Part shown: positions 1 to 7,954 of the stretch, in pieces
Layout: every line of letters starts with the position of its first letter
How positions within the stretch are numbered: position 1 is the first letter of the stretch
Assembly (NCBI GenBank): GCA_900546745.1
Contig: URDT01000031.1
Span: 1-14,049, forward strand
Reading direction: 5' to 3'
From: an uncultured Mycoplasmatota bacterium
GTDB lineage: Bacteria > Bacillota_I > Bacilli_A > RF39 > UBA660
Length of the DNA: 14,049 bases
The notes under the pieces: generated by a model
The model's input: only the letters and a program-made list of their open reading frames with translations
The model's database searches: none
Told to the model about the DNA's origin: nothing
Program-made: the position numbers and the translations under genes

Positions 1-2
1 AT

Positions 3-1850
3 GCAAATGCAATACTAATGGTAATTAAAGAAATCTCAAAAGCAATTGCAGATATGTTTGGTATCGAATTAAAAGATTACAATTCCGGTATAGCAAGCCA
101 AGAGGGTATTTATGATGGAATTGCAGATAGTGCAGATGATGCAAGTAGTGCAGTGAAAGAATTGAAAAGACAAACTTTAGGCTTTGATGAAATCCATAAT
201 ATTAATGAAAATAAAGATAGCGGTAGTAATTCAAGTGGAACATCAGGTGGGATAGACCAACGATTGTTAGATGCTATACAAGGATATGACAATGGTATGG
301 AAAAAGTAAAAATGAAAGCCACAGAAATTAGAGATAAATGGATGGAAATCTTAGGTTTTACTAAACATACAAATTCAGAAACTGGGGAAATATACTTTAC
401 TTTGGATAATACAGATAGTACTTTATACAAAGTGATAAAATCATTAAAAGATATAGTCAAATATGGGAAGAAAGCTATTTCTGGAGTATTTAATGTCATT
501 AAAAATGATTTTGATAATGGAATTTTTGGAAATGCAATAGTTTTTGTTTTTGATAGCATTAAAAACGCCGTAAAATTTATATCAGAACATGAATCCATTC
601 AATGGTTAATGGCAAAAACATTAGAAACTGTTATAGGAATAAAAGTTGCTCTCGGAATTATAAAAGGCTTTGGAATAATTACTGGAATAAATTCACTATC
701 AAAAAGTCTAGGAATATTAAATGGAACAACATCAACTATTATCGGTACAAAAGGTGCTTTTGGTGCTGGAGCTTCTGGGCTACTTGGTATTTATGGAATT
801 CTTTTGTTAGTTGCAACGACATGGACAATATCTTTAATTTGTGAAGGAGCAGACGCAATAAATGAAAGCATACAAGCAACAAGTAATAATTTAAGCGATA
901 TGTCCAATAATTCAGCAGAAGCTATTAGAAAACTAGTTGAATTGGCAAAAAATGGGGATACATCCTCCGAATCGTTTAATAGATTAAGCAATTATTTATT
1001 AAATAATATCGAAAGAAACAAACAATTATCTCAATCAATTTCTGCCACAAAAGAACAGCAAGAGGATTATAATAATATAAATTATAATACATTAAATGCT
1101 ATGCAACAATTATATCAAAAAGGATACATAACAAAAGATATGTTTGTCAAATTTGCCGACGCTGTTAATGGTACAAACGGAAAAATGAGTAATCTTAATC
1201 CTACATTGCAAGATGGTACTCAGAAATTTTACAATTTAAAAGATAGTATTCAAACAACAAAAAATGGAATAGATAATTTAACAAACAGTATAACTGGCTC
1301 CGCTATTGGAGGTTTGGCAGGAAATTTAACAAGTGCCGGCAATTCTGCAAAAAACAGTGAATCAAAAATAAGAGAATTACAAGATACAATTAATAGGACG
1401 ACAGGTAAACAAATCACACTTGATATAGATGCAAATACTACGAAACTAAAGAACAAATTAACAAATACGATAAATTCAGCTTTTGGTTTAGCAGGATTCG
1501 GGATCGTTGGAGGTGGATCTAGAGCAAATGGTGGAGTGTATTCCAGTGGATCATGGAAGAATATTCAACAATATGCAAATGGTGGTTCACCATCACATGG
1601 AACAATGTTTGTTGCTGGAGAAGCTGGAGCAGAAATTGTTGGTCATATTAATGGCAAGACAGAAGTACTAAATCAATCACAAATAGCAAGTTCAATATTT
1701 AATGCTGTATACAGCGCTATGAGTCATTTTAATGGTGGTGGTGTGGCAGAAATAAATGTTCATGCTGATAAAAGTGTAATTGTAGAAACTGCAATAAATG
1801 GAATAAATCAGCAATACAATCAAACTGGTGTTTGCCCAATCAAAATATAA
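3..1850 (+). CDS. Phage tail tape measure protein, 5'-truncated by window edge
   Basis: C-terminal part of a siphophage tape measure protein, which sets tail length and is ejected with the DNA at infection. The frame is open from base 3 with no ribosome site before the ATG at 18, so the gene begins outside the window and about 615 residues are visible. Numbering from the ATG at 18, hydrophobic stretches lie near residues 200-230 and 253-275, as is usual for tape measure proteins that insert into the host membrane. A long polar, partly helical region follows. Residues about 504-555 carry the typical C-terminal signature: Gly/Ala-rich, then YANGG, HGTMFVAGEAGAEIVG, and NGKTEVLNQSQI. The stop codon TAA (1848-1850) overlaps the U-tract of the terminator of the opposing lipoprotein gene. 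Family assignment rests on the C-terminal signature, the hydrophobic patches and the tail genes that follow. Confidence 0.9.
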   Translation, partial: ANAILMVIKEISKAIADMFGIELKDYNSGIASQEGIYDGIADSADDASSAVKELKRQTLGFDEIHNINENKDSGSNSSGTSGGIDQRLLDAIQGYDNGMEKVKMKATEIRDKWMEILGFTKHTNSETGEIYFTLDNTDSTLYKVIKSLKDIVKYGKKAISGVFNVIKNDFDNGIFGNAIVFVFDSIKNAVKFISEHESIQWLMAKTLETVIGIKVALGIIKGFGIITGINSLSKSLGILNGTTSTIIGTKGAFGAGASGLLGIYGILLLVATTWTISLICEGADAINESIQATSNNLSDMSNNSAEAIRKLVELAKNGDTSSESFNRLSNYLLNNIERNKQLSQSISATKEQQEDYNNINYNTLNAMQQLYQKGYITKDMFVKFADAVNGTNGKMSNLNPTLQDGTQKFYNLKDSIQTTKNGIDNLTNSITGSAIGGLAGNLTSAGNSAKNSESKIRELQDTINRTTGKQITLDIDANTTKLKNKLTNTINSAFGLAGFGIVGGGSRANGGVYSSGSWKNIQQYANGGSPSHGTMFVAGEAGAEIVGHINGKTEVLNQSQIASSIFNAVYSAMSHFNGGGVAEINVHADKSVIVETAINGINQQYNQTGVCPIKI

Positions 1851-1870
1851 AAAAACTACTCATTCGAGTA
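1849..1870 (-). terminator. Intrinsic terminator of the reverse lipoprotein gene
   Basis: Read on the minus strand, TACTC-GAAT-GAGTA forms a 5-bp hairpin that includes the gene's TAG stop, followed by G and seven T. There is no T-run in the + direction, so it should act only on the lipoprotein transcript. It sits directly against the tape measure stop codon, whose A-run supplies the T-tract. Confidence 0.6.
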
Positions 1871-2254
1871 TAATATTTGACATTTAAAATCCAATTTTTC
1901 ATATTCATTTTTAGTTTTATTTATGTTTTGTTTTTCAATAGGATTTTCATTACAATTGTAATCAACAATTATAGAATTATCTTTTAATTCTATATGATTG
2001 TCATTTAATATTTTTTCTAATTCATATTGTTTAGTTGCATCTTCTATAGTTTGGTATACAGTAGTTTTTTGATTACATATTTTAGAAGTCAAATCGTCAT
2101 CATCGAAGTACATAAAATACTCTTCTTTGCTGTATTGAATGTTTAGTTCTTTATTACTTGATTCGCTTATACAATATATCATTTTTTCTTTTTTTGAATT
2201 TTCACACCCACATAACATCAAACAACATACAACAATAAATAATATTTTTTTCAT
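1856..2254 (-). CDS. Small lipoprotein, prophage moron (possible superinfection-exclusion factor)
   Basis: A 132-residue predicted lipoprotein encoded against the direction of the tail operon, between the tape measure and distal tail genes. Residues 1-17 are a lipoprotein signal: KK, a hydrophobic core, then lipobox L-C-G-C with Cys17 as the lipidated residue. The mature part is acidic and polar with four Cys (28, 60, 101, 125) that could pair outside the cell. The spacing of Tyr/Ile strands faintly recalls YehR/DUF1307-type small lipoproteins, but I do not recognise the family. On the minus strand AGGAGG (2265-2260) lies 5 bases before the ATG. A near-consensus promoter and a terminator flank the gene, making it an autonomous unit. 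By analogy with Ltp of Streptococcus phage TP-J34, a surface lipoprotein that blocks DNA injection through the tape measure protein, a role in excluding related phages is plausible. That is inference from position and localisation, not from homology. Confidence 0.8.
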   Translation of the reverse strand: MKKILFIVVCCLMLCGCENSKKEKMIYCISESSNKELNIQYSKEEYFMYFDDDDLTSKICNQKTTVYQTIEDATKQYELEKILNDNHIELKDNSIIVDYNCNENPIEKQNINKTKNEYEKLDFKCQILYSNE

Positions 2255-2259
2255 AAGAT

Positions 2260-2265
2260 CCTCCT
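2260..2265 (-). promoter_or_regulatory. Ribosome binding site of the lipoprotein gene
   Basis: AGGAGG on the minus strand, 5 bases before the ATG at 2254-2252. It is a full-consensus site, stronger than that of the neighbouring tail genes, and it fixes the start. Confidence 0.8.
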
Positions 2266-2271
2266 ATATAA

Positions 2272-2300
2272 AGTATAACATGTGTAGTGCTTTCTTTCAA
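2272..2300 (-). promoter_or_regulatory. Vegetative promoter of the lipoprotein moron
   Basis: On the minus strand TTGAAA (2300-2295), a 17-base spacer, then TATACT (2277-2272) preceded by TG in the extended -10 position. This is close to the housekeeping sigma consensus. Transcription would start about 7 bases further on, leaving only a very short leader before AGGAGG. The site lies immediately upstream of the distal tail gene on the other strand, so the two do not share a promoter. Confidence 0.75.
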
Positions 2301-2326
2301 AGGGAAAATTGAAAGATGGTGAAACT

Positions 2327-2773
2327 ATGATAAAAGAGTTTACAGCAAACGGCTATAAATATGTACTAGCAGGTCCGGTATTAGTAGCATCCAAAGTCAA
2401 ATTAAATGGTGTAGATATTTCTAAATATTTATCAAACCAAACAAAAATATCTTGGTATGATGTATCAAAAAATAGCGGTCGTGATGTTACTAATGCAGAT
2501 GGTACTATGGTACTTAATGTAATAAATACTAAATGGAGAATAGATTTAGTTTCGAGACCACTTACAGATGATGAAGTTGTAGATTTTTACGCAGAAATAA
2601 TTAAAAGACCTGCTCCAATAAGTGTAGATTTCCTAAACCCATTTACTAAACAATGGCAAAATATAACTTGTTATCGTGGAGATAGAACTGCACAATCCAT
2701 GCTTCCGTATATAACACCAGATGGAATTGTAGAATTATATAATCCTGCCTCACAAGCAGTGATTGAGTTGTAG
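2327..2773 (+). CDS. Distal-tail-like phage protein
   Basis: A 148-residue protein in the slot between tape measure and tail-tip genes, where siphophages encode the distal tail/baseplate adaptor. It starts MIKEFTANGYKYVLAGPV and contains a conserved-looking core around KLNGVDISKY, SGRDVTNADGTM and WRIDLVSRPLTDDE, resembling small phage proteins of the DUF6711 type; this recognition is tentative. I chose ATG 2327 because GGTGA lies just upstream, the same GGTGA(A)ACT-ATG arrangement seen at the next gene. A TTG start at 2309 with AAAGGG upstream would add six residues. No membrane segment or signal peptide is seen. The role in joining the tail tube to the tip is inferred from order. Confidence 0.7.
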   Translation: MIKEFTANGYKYVLAGPVLVASKVKLNGVDISKYLSNQTKISWYDVSKNSGRDVTNADGTMVLNVINTKWRIDLVSRPLTDDEVVDFYAEIIKRPAPISVDFLNPFTKQWQNITCYRGDRTAQSMLPYITPDGIVELYNPASQAVIEL

Positions 2774-2780
2774 GTGAACT

Positions 2781-4763
2781 ATGGCAAGTACAAATTTTAT
2801 AAATGAATGCAAAAATAGAGCAAATGCCAATCGTTTAGGTCAAATAGTAGTAGACGGTATAGATACACCAATATCACAATCAAATAATTTACAAAGTTTT
2901 GAAATAGATAGTGGTTGTTATGTAGATGGCAATATTATTGGTTCTGTATATGCCAAATGTTTGAAGGCAAGTTTTATAGCAGATCAAAATAATTTAGTAG
3001 ATAAATCTATACAAGCCCAAATTGGCGTTAAATATGCTGATTTAAACAACGAATATATAAATATGGGTAAATATACTGTTGAACGTCCAAACAACGAAAT
3101 AACGGCACAATATAGTCAAATAACAGCGTATGACAGCCTTTACACTAACTTGGATAGTAAATATGTATGTAATATTGATTATTCTAAAGAAAATATAACA
3201 TTAAAGGATTTGTATGCAGATGTGTGTACTAATTTGGTATTAACACCAAAATCGTTAGAATTTATCAATAGTACAATTCCTATTTCAGATAATCCATTTA
3301 CAAATGGAGAAACAAATAGAACAGTATTACAAACAATTGCCAAAATATCTTGCTCATTTATTGATATAGATAACGATACAAATGAAATTGATTTATGCTG
3401 GATAAGTCAAAATGAAGAACCTGATTATATTTTCTATAAAAATGATTATATCAGTGTTGAAGGTGGACAGATTGTATGTGGACCAATAAACTGTCTAATT
3501 ATAAAAAATAGTCAAATAGATGATGAAAATGTGACTATTAAAGATACTGAAAGTATTGAATTAAATGGAGAATATTCCGTAACTATCAGTGAAGATTATA
3601 TTTTATATGACACTGAATTAAGACAGCGAGCAATTAATGGAATATGGAATCGCATTAAAGGTATGAAATATGTTGATTGTAAATTAACTACATATTACGG
3701 AAAACCTTTTTTAAAACTTGGGGATAGAATCAGAATTTATATAAATGACACAAAATACTTTGATACTTATGTGTTAAAACATAATTTTACTTATGATGGA
3801 TCTTTTACAAGTATTATTGAAAGTCCTGCTTTAACAGAACAAGAGATTAAAACAAAACAAGATATTTCTTTAGGGCAAGCTTTAGCAAATACTCAAGTTG
3901 AAGTTAATAAACAAAAAAAGACTATCACATCATTAGTTGAAGAAACAAAAGATAATACAAATAAAATTACTCAAACGATTACAAATATTAATAATATTCA
4001 AAATCTATTTCAAATAACTGGTGGTAATAATTTAATTAAAAATAGCGTTGGTTTATTTAAAAATGAAAATTGGATAGAAAGCGAAGAAGGAACTTTCGAA
4101 TATGGCGAAGATAGGGAATTGATAGGTGTTACAACTTCTATATCAAAGATTACTGTTTCAAATGGCACTTTAACAACTTCCAATGAAAATATAGTTAATT
4201 TAACACTTAACGAGATAAAAACTTTGTCATTTAAAATAAAACAAGATAGCGATACAACAACAACTATAACCTTATGGGGATTAAATAAAGAACAACCTCT
4301 ATATATAAAAACATTTACAGATCAAATATCTTATTGGACAGAAATATATGATGAACAACTTAATCAATTTTATGCTGATTCTTCAAATTTATATTTAGAA
4401 ATTAAGTCGGAATCGCAATACGGTGGAAAATTTTACATAAGTGATTTGATTTTAAATAATGGTGACAAAACTGAATGGTCGCTTGCTAGTGGCGAAGTCA
4501 ATGGAACAATTGTCAAATTATCACAGTTAGGAATAAGTGTTTATGCTATCGAAGGAAATTATGTAACTATGATGACTACAGAAGGATTACAAATTAGATC
4601 ATTAGTTGGTACATCTGTTGGGAACATTATTACACAATTTATTCAAAATGGTTTATTAACCATTGACATTGAACAAACAGGAAAACATATACAGAAAAAT
4701 TTAGTACATGATGTCATTAATTCAAATGGTCACGAGGTATATGTTGAGTACATAAAGGGGTGA
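2781..4763 (+). CDS. Phage tail-tip / tail-associated (Tal-like) protein
   Basis: A 660-residue protein at the position of the siphophage tail-tip hub (Tal/Gp37-like, also annotated as prophage endopeptidase tail protein). Residues 1 to about 345 look like the hub fold, with segments such as IDSGCYVDGNIIGSVYAKC, NMGKYTVERP, ITAYDSL and GKPFLKLGDRIRIYI. Residues about 350-410 are a polar heptad-rich stretch, probably a trimeric coiled coil. From TGGNNLIKNS at about 412 to about 560 is a beta-rich module resembling carbohydrate-binding domains of Firmicute phage tails. The last 80 residues (ISVYAIEGNYVTMMTTEGLQIRS onward) resemble tail-protein C-termini. I see no obvious peptidase active site, so lytic activity is not claimed. 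The Shine-Dalgarno AGGTGA (2772-2777) is close to the ATG, 3 bases away. Confidence 0.8.
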   Translation: MASTNFINECKNRANANRLGQIVVDGIDTPISQSNNLQSFEIDSGCYVDGNIIGSVYAKCLKASFIADQNNLVDKSIQAQIGVKYADLNNEYINMGKYTVERPNNEITAQYSQITAYDSLYTNLDSKYVCNIDYSKENITLKDLYADVCTNLVLTPKSLEFINSTIPISDNPFTNGETNRTVLQTIAKISCSFIDIDNDTNEIDLCWISQNEEPDYIFYKNDYISVEGGQIVCGPINCLIIKNSQIDDENVTIKDTESIELNGEYSVTISEDYILYDTELRQRAINGIWNRIKGMKYVDCKLTTYYGKPFLKLGDRIRIYINDTKYFDTYVLKHNFTYDGSFTSIIESPALTEQEIKTKQDISLGQALANTQVEVNKQKKTITSLVEETKDNTNKITQTITNINNIQNLFQITGGNNLIKNSVGLFKNENWIESEEGTFEYGEDRELIGVTTSISKITVSNGTLTTSNENIVNLTLNEIKTLSFKIKQDSDTTTTITLWGLNKEQPLYIKTFTDQISYWTEIYDEQLNQFYADSSNLYLEIKSESQYGGKFYISDLILNNGDKTEWSLASGEVNGTIVKLSQLGISVYAIEGNYVTMMTTEGLQIRSLVGTSVGNIITQFIQNGLLTIDIEQTGKHIQKNLVHDVINSNGHEVYVEYIKG

Positions 4764-4767
4764 TTAG

Positions 4768-6591
4768 ATGGCAATGTTAACAACTGACTATCAAAAAATT
4801 GGTAGTATTGCACAATTCAGTATCAACGGTGCAACATACTATACCAATCTATATGCTAAATATAGTAGGACAAGTTCGCAACAATCAAATAATAAATCCA
4901 CTATTCATATAAAAGTTACTGAATCTTGTAGTCAAAGCAGTAGTGCTTATTCTGTTTATGGTACATTTGTTGGTACTTTGACTGGATTAATGGGTAATAG
5001 TTATAGCACTAAAACAACAGTTCGCGGAGGAACAGAACCTACTTTATTTGAACATAGTGTTGAAGTGACTCATGCTACTGATGGTAGCTTAAGTAGTGCA
5101 ATAGGATTAACCAATGTTGATGGTCCTTATGGAAACCCACAAACTTTAAATCAAATAAGTATATCAGTACCACAAATTCCAAGATATGCTAATATAACGA
5201 GTTTTAGTGTATCTAAGCTAAGCGAAACGTCTGTAAAATATAATTATAGTGCAGATGCAACACTTAATTATGCTTGGTATTCAACAGATGCTGGTTCAAC
5301 ATGGTATGATTTACCAGTTAATAATATAATCACGGGATTAAATGCTAATACCACTTATAATTTCAAATTAAGGGTAAGAAGAGAAGATAGTCAATTAACA
5401 ACAGATAGTAGTATAGTACAGCAGACCACTTATGATTATCCACACATTACAGCAGTAAATACTAGCAATTTAACAATAGGAAATAGTCAAAAATTAACTT
5501 TGTATAATCCACTTTCGAGAACTGTAACGGTAAAAATGAATAAGGATTCTGCAAGTGGAACCCAATTATATTCTGGAACTACAAATGGAACGAGCATTAC
5601 ATTTACACCAACAGCTAACACATTATATGCCAGCATACCAAGTTCAAAAAATGCTAAATGTGTATATTCAGCTATCTATTCAACTTCTGCGAAAACAACA
5701 AGTCAATATACATATTCGATAAATGAAACTAATTGTAAACCAACATTTAGTAATTTCACTTATGAAGATATAAATTCTAATACAGTTGGAATGACAGATA
5801 ACAACCAGCTATTAGTTGATAATTATTCAACATGTAAGATAATGATTTCAACTTCTAATAAAGCGATTGCAAAAAATAGTGCTTTTATTAGTAAGTATAT
5901 TATTTCTTGGGGAAATTCGAGTTTGGATTTGTCTTATTCATCAACAAATGATGTAAATGGTTCCGTAACTGGATCTGGAAACATAGTTAAAGTCACTGCT
6001 GTTGACAGTCGTGGATTGTCTACTACAATTACAAAAAATATAAATAATATTATTTATTCTAAGCCAATTATAGAAGGAATTTCTACTCAACGATCAGATG
6101 GTGTGAATGAAGAAACACATTTAATTTTAAAAGTGTCGATATGGAATGGAAAATGGGATAATTCTTCAAGAAATAATTCTATAACTTTTATAGGATATAA
6201 AGTTAAATCAAGTTCAGGAACTTATAGTGATGTTTACGATATAACTAGTTCATTTTTATCAAAGGCAAAAATATATGAATCAGGGCAAACTAAAAATTAT
6301 TCTTTAGATTATTCTGATAATTTGCAAATTCACTCTAATGGTTCGAGTGGTGGCTTTCCTACTGGAACAGAATTTGATATTCAATTATTAATTAGAGATG
6401 GTTATGACCAATATTATGTTTATACACTAATTGGTTCCACTTTTGTTTCAGATGGGCAAGTTGGCTTATCAAGATTTAAAGATAGTGATGGCAATTATCA
6501 TTATGGAATTAATTGTATGCCAAATAGTGATTACATTCTGACAATTGATGGGGTGGGAATACCTCTTTATGAAATTGTTGATAATTGGTAA
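4768..6591 (+). CDS. DUF859-type phage tail/receptor-binding protein
   Basis: A 607-residue Ser/Thr/Asn-rich beta protein resembling the DUF859 family of Firmicute phage minor structural proteins. DUF859-like signs include the N-terminal strand pattern with HSVEVTHATDGSLSSAIGLTNVDGPYGNPQTLNQ, then the turn VPQIPRYANITSF at about 133-145. The C-terminus reads LSRFKDSDGNYHYGINCMP, followed by GVGIPLYEIVDNW. Residues about 140-218 look like a fibronectin-III-like module (YAWYSTDAGSTWYDL, NTTYNFKLRVRR). Such proteins form the host-contacting tail fibre or tip. The start ATG 4768 has AAGGGGTGA just upstream and follows the previous TGA by 4 bases, indicating co-translation. Receptor binding is inferred from family and place. 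Confidence 0.8.
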   Translation: MAMLTTDYQKIGSIAQFSINGATYYTNLYAKYSRTSSQQSNNKSTIHIKVTESCSQSSSAYSVYGTFVGTLTGLMGNSYSTKTTVRGGTEPTLFEHSVEVTHATDGSLSSAIGLTNVDGPYGNPQTLNQISISVPQIPRYANITSFSVSKLSETSVKYNYSADATLNYAWYSTDAGSTWYDLPVNNIITGLNANTTYNFKLRVRREDSQLTTDSSIVQQTTYDYPHITAVNTSNLTIGNSQKLTLYNPLSRTVTVKMNKDSASGTQLYSGTTNGTSITFTPTANTLYASIPSSKNAKCVYSAIYSTSAKTTSQYTYSINETNCKPTFSNFTYEDINSNTVGMTDNNQLLVDNYSTCKIMISTSNKAIAKNSAFISKYIISWGNSSLDLSYSSTNDVNGSVTGSGNIVKVTAVDSRGLSTTITKNINNIIYSKPIIEGISTQRSDGVNEETHLILKVSIWNGKWDNSSRNNSITFIGYKVKSSSGTYSDVYDITSSFLSKAKIYESGQTKNYSLDYSDNLQIHSNGSSGGFPTGTEFDIQLLIRDGYDQYYVYTLIGSTFVSDGQVGLSRFKDSDGNYHYGINCMPNSDYILTIDGVGIPLYEIVDNW

Positions 6592-6611
6592 AAAAACAAG
6601 GAGATGGCAAA

Positions 6612-7097
6612 ATGAGTAAAAGTATTAAATTAAAAAACAATATTTATTGGGATTCTAAAAGTATTGTTCATAATAAAAAAAAATTATCAGACATTATATA
6701 TCCGGTCGGAAGTATTTACTTGTCAGTAAATTCAATAAATCCATCGACTATCTTTGGTGGCACTTGGGAACAAGTGAAGGATAGATTTTTACTTGGTTGT
6801 GGTGATACATATTCAAACGGAAAAACTGGTGGAGCAAGTACGATTAACTTATCGCACGTACATACTACTGGAAATCACACATTGACGTTGAATGAATTGC
6901 CTAAATTTGAAGGAGTAAGTTATATTGGTACAACAGAAAATACTTGGGGATTGTCAATTAATAGAACCAATTATAAATCTTCTGTTTTAGGTGGAGGTCT
7001 ATCTCACAATCACGGAAATACAGGTTATTCTTTAAACAATTCTCAGTCTATTATGCCACCATATCTGGCAGTATATATATGGAAAAGAACGAAATAG
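6612..7097 (+). CDS. Tail collar / Gp10 C-terminal-type phage protein
   Basis: A 161-residue phage tail protein. Residues 29-75 hold the hallmark IYPVGSIYLSVNSINPSTIFGGTWEQVKDRFLLG block followed by GDTYSNGKTGG, typical of baseplate Gp10 C-terminal/collar domains at fibre tips. Histidine pairs (SHVH 81-84 with H89, and SHNH 131-134) match the metal-coordinating HxH clusters that run along trimer axes in such tips, and the end MPPYLAVYIWKR is characteristic. ATG 6612 is chosen because AAGGAG (6598-6603) lies 8 bases upstream. A TTG at 6585 in the same frame overlaps the previous gene and lacks a ribosome site. The role is probably host recognition together with the DUF859-type protein upstream. 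Confidence 0.85.
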   Translation: MSKSIKLKNNIYWDSKSIVHNKKKLSDIIYPVGSIYLSVNSINPSTIFGGTWEQVKDRFLLGCGDTYSNGKTGGASTINLSHVHTTGNHTLTLNELPKFEGVSYIGTTENTWGLSINRTNYKSSVLGGGLSHNHGNTGYSLNNSQSIMPPYLAVYIWKRTK

Positions 7098-7113
7098 GAA
7101 AGGAAGTACAATT

Positions 7114-7470
7114 ATGGCTTTAAAAAAAGAAATTATTCAAAAAAATGGTATTGTACTTAGTTATCATCGAATTGCTAGTATAACAAATAAAACAAATAAA
7201 GAATCGGTTATAGAAATTATTTCATATATTAATCAAAAGGCAAGAAATGATGAATTGAATTATGAAAGAGTAAAAGAAAAAAATCAAGACTGCGATATTA
7301 ATACAGAAAATGAAATAACCGAGGAAGAAAGAAAAATTTTAGATAATGAATTCGAAACTTATACTAATACAAAATTTGTAAATCTAAAGTACAATAGTAA
7401 TTTAAATACTTATAAAGCATACGACTATTTAAAAACATTAGATGAATTTAAAGATTCGGAGGATGTATGA
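7114..7470 (+). CDS. Conserved small phage protein downstream of tail fibre
   Basis: A 118-residue protein opening MALKKEIIQKNGIVLSYHRI, a pattern I recognise from proteins of unknown function that follow tail-fibre genes in Firmicute siphophages. Charged and probably soluble: an N-terminal beta part (1-40), an acidic Glu/Lys/Asn-rich middle and a C-terminal FVNLKYNSNLNTYKAYDYLKTL segment. The ribosome site AGGAAAGGAAG (7096-7106) precedes ATG 7114. Its 3' end overlaps the ribosome site of the next gene, so the two are likely translationally coupled. A structural or fibre-assembly role is a guess from position only. Confidence 0.65.
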   Translation: MALKKEIIQKNGIVLSYHRIASITNKTNKESVIEIISYINQKARNDELNYERVKEKNQDCDINTENEITEEERKILDNEFETYTNTKFVNLKYNSNLNTYKAYDYLKTLDEFKDSEDV

Positions 7471-7471
7471 G

Positions 7472-7771
7472 ATGGAACAATTTATTAATTTAATACCACA
7501 ATTAGCAACTTTAATAACTTCATGTAGTGTTATATTAGTTGCTGTAAAAAAGTGGCTTGTAGAACCAACAAATAAGCGAATAGAATCTTTTGAATTATCT
7601 AGTGTAAAAATAGATTTAGTGAATTTTATAAATGATGTAGAAAATAATGTTCCTAAATCACAAATACAAAAATTAAATGCTCATGAACTATATGATAGAT
7701 ATGTCAAATTAGGTGGCAATAGTTATGTACATGAGCATTGGGAAAAATTATTGAAAGAAGGTAAAATTTGA
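7472..7771 (+). CDS. Phage membrane-anchored protein, holin-region
   Basis: A 99-residue protein with one N-terminal membrane segment (about 6-26) and a cytoplasmic-looking helical tail ending with HELYDRYVKLGGNSYVHEHWEKLL. That tail type is common in small proteins beside holins in Firmicute prophages. ATG 7472 is favoured because GGAGG (7458-7462) sits 9 bases upstream; ATG 7463 would have no spacer. The stop TGA overlaps the ATG of the next gene (TGATG, 7769-7773). Role unknown: it may take part in lysis control or be a holin-like partner of the following two-segment protein. It is in the lysis cassette, just before the endolysin. Confidence 0.65.
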   Translation: MEQFINLIPQLATLITSCSVILVAVKKWLVEPTNKRIESFELSSVKIDLVNFINDVENNVPKSQIQKLNAHELYDRYVKLGGNSYVHEHWEKLLKEGKI

Positions 7772-7953
7772 TGAAAAAAGCATGGAATGATGTAAAAAGC
7801 TTTGTGACAGTATTAATGACAATTGCAATGGTAATATTGTTATTTTTACCATACGAAGTAAATAAAGAAACTTTAATGATATTTAGTTCAAGCTATGGAG
7901 CAGTAATAACATATTTTTTTACAAAGAAAAGTGATAATAAGGAGAGTGAATAG
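7771..7953 (+). CDS. Small two-segment membrane protein, putative holin
   Basis: A 60-residue protein with two hydrophobic segments (about 10-28 and 37-51) separated by a short polar turn (PYEVNKET), and a charged C-terminus KKSDNKESE. This size and topology fit class II holins, which open the membrane so the endolysin can act. It lies one base ahead of the endolysin gene and overlaps the upstream gene by a TGATG stop/start, strongly suggesting a lysis cassette with coupled translation. TTG 7768 is an alternative start one codon earlier, but ATG 7771 is preferred. Small phage membrane proteins diverge quickly, so the holin call rests on topology and position. Confidence 0.6.
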   Translation: MKKAWNDVKSFVTVLMTIAMVILLFLPYEVNKETLMIFSSSYGAVITYFFTKKSDNKESE

Positions 7954-7954
7954 T

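Noticed and set aside
110..991. Reverse-strand and alternate-frame ORFs inside the tape measure gene (110-598, 602-844, 791-991, also 1250-1456)
   Set aside because: They are shadows of the tape measure reading frame, without ribosome sites or recognisable protein character.
6585..6611. TTG start nine codons upstream of the collar-type protein
   Set aside because: It overlaps the end of the previous gene and has no ribosome site, whereas AAGGAG is correctly spaced before ATG 6612.
7931..7954. GTG start eight codons upstream of the endolysin
   Set aside because: It lies upstream of GGAGAG, which is well spaced to ATG 7955.
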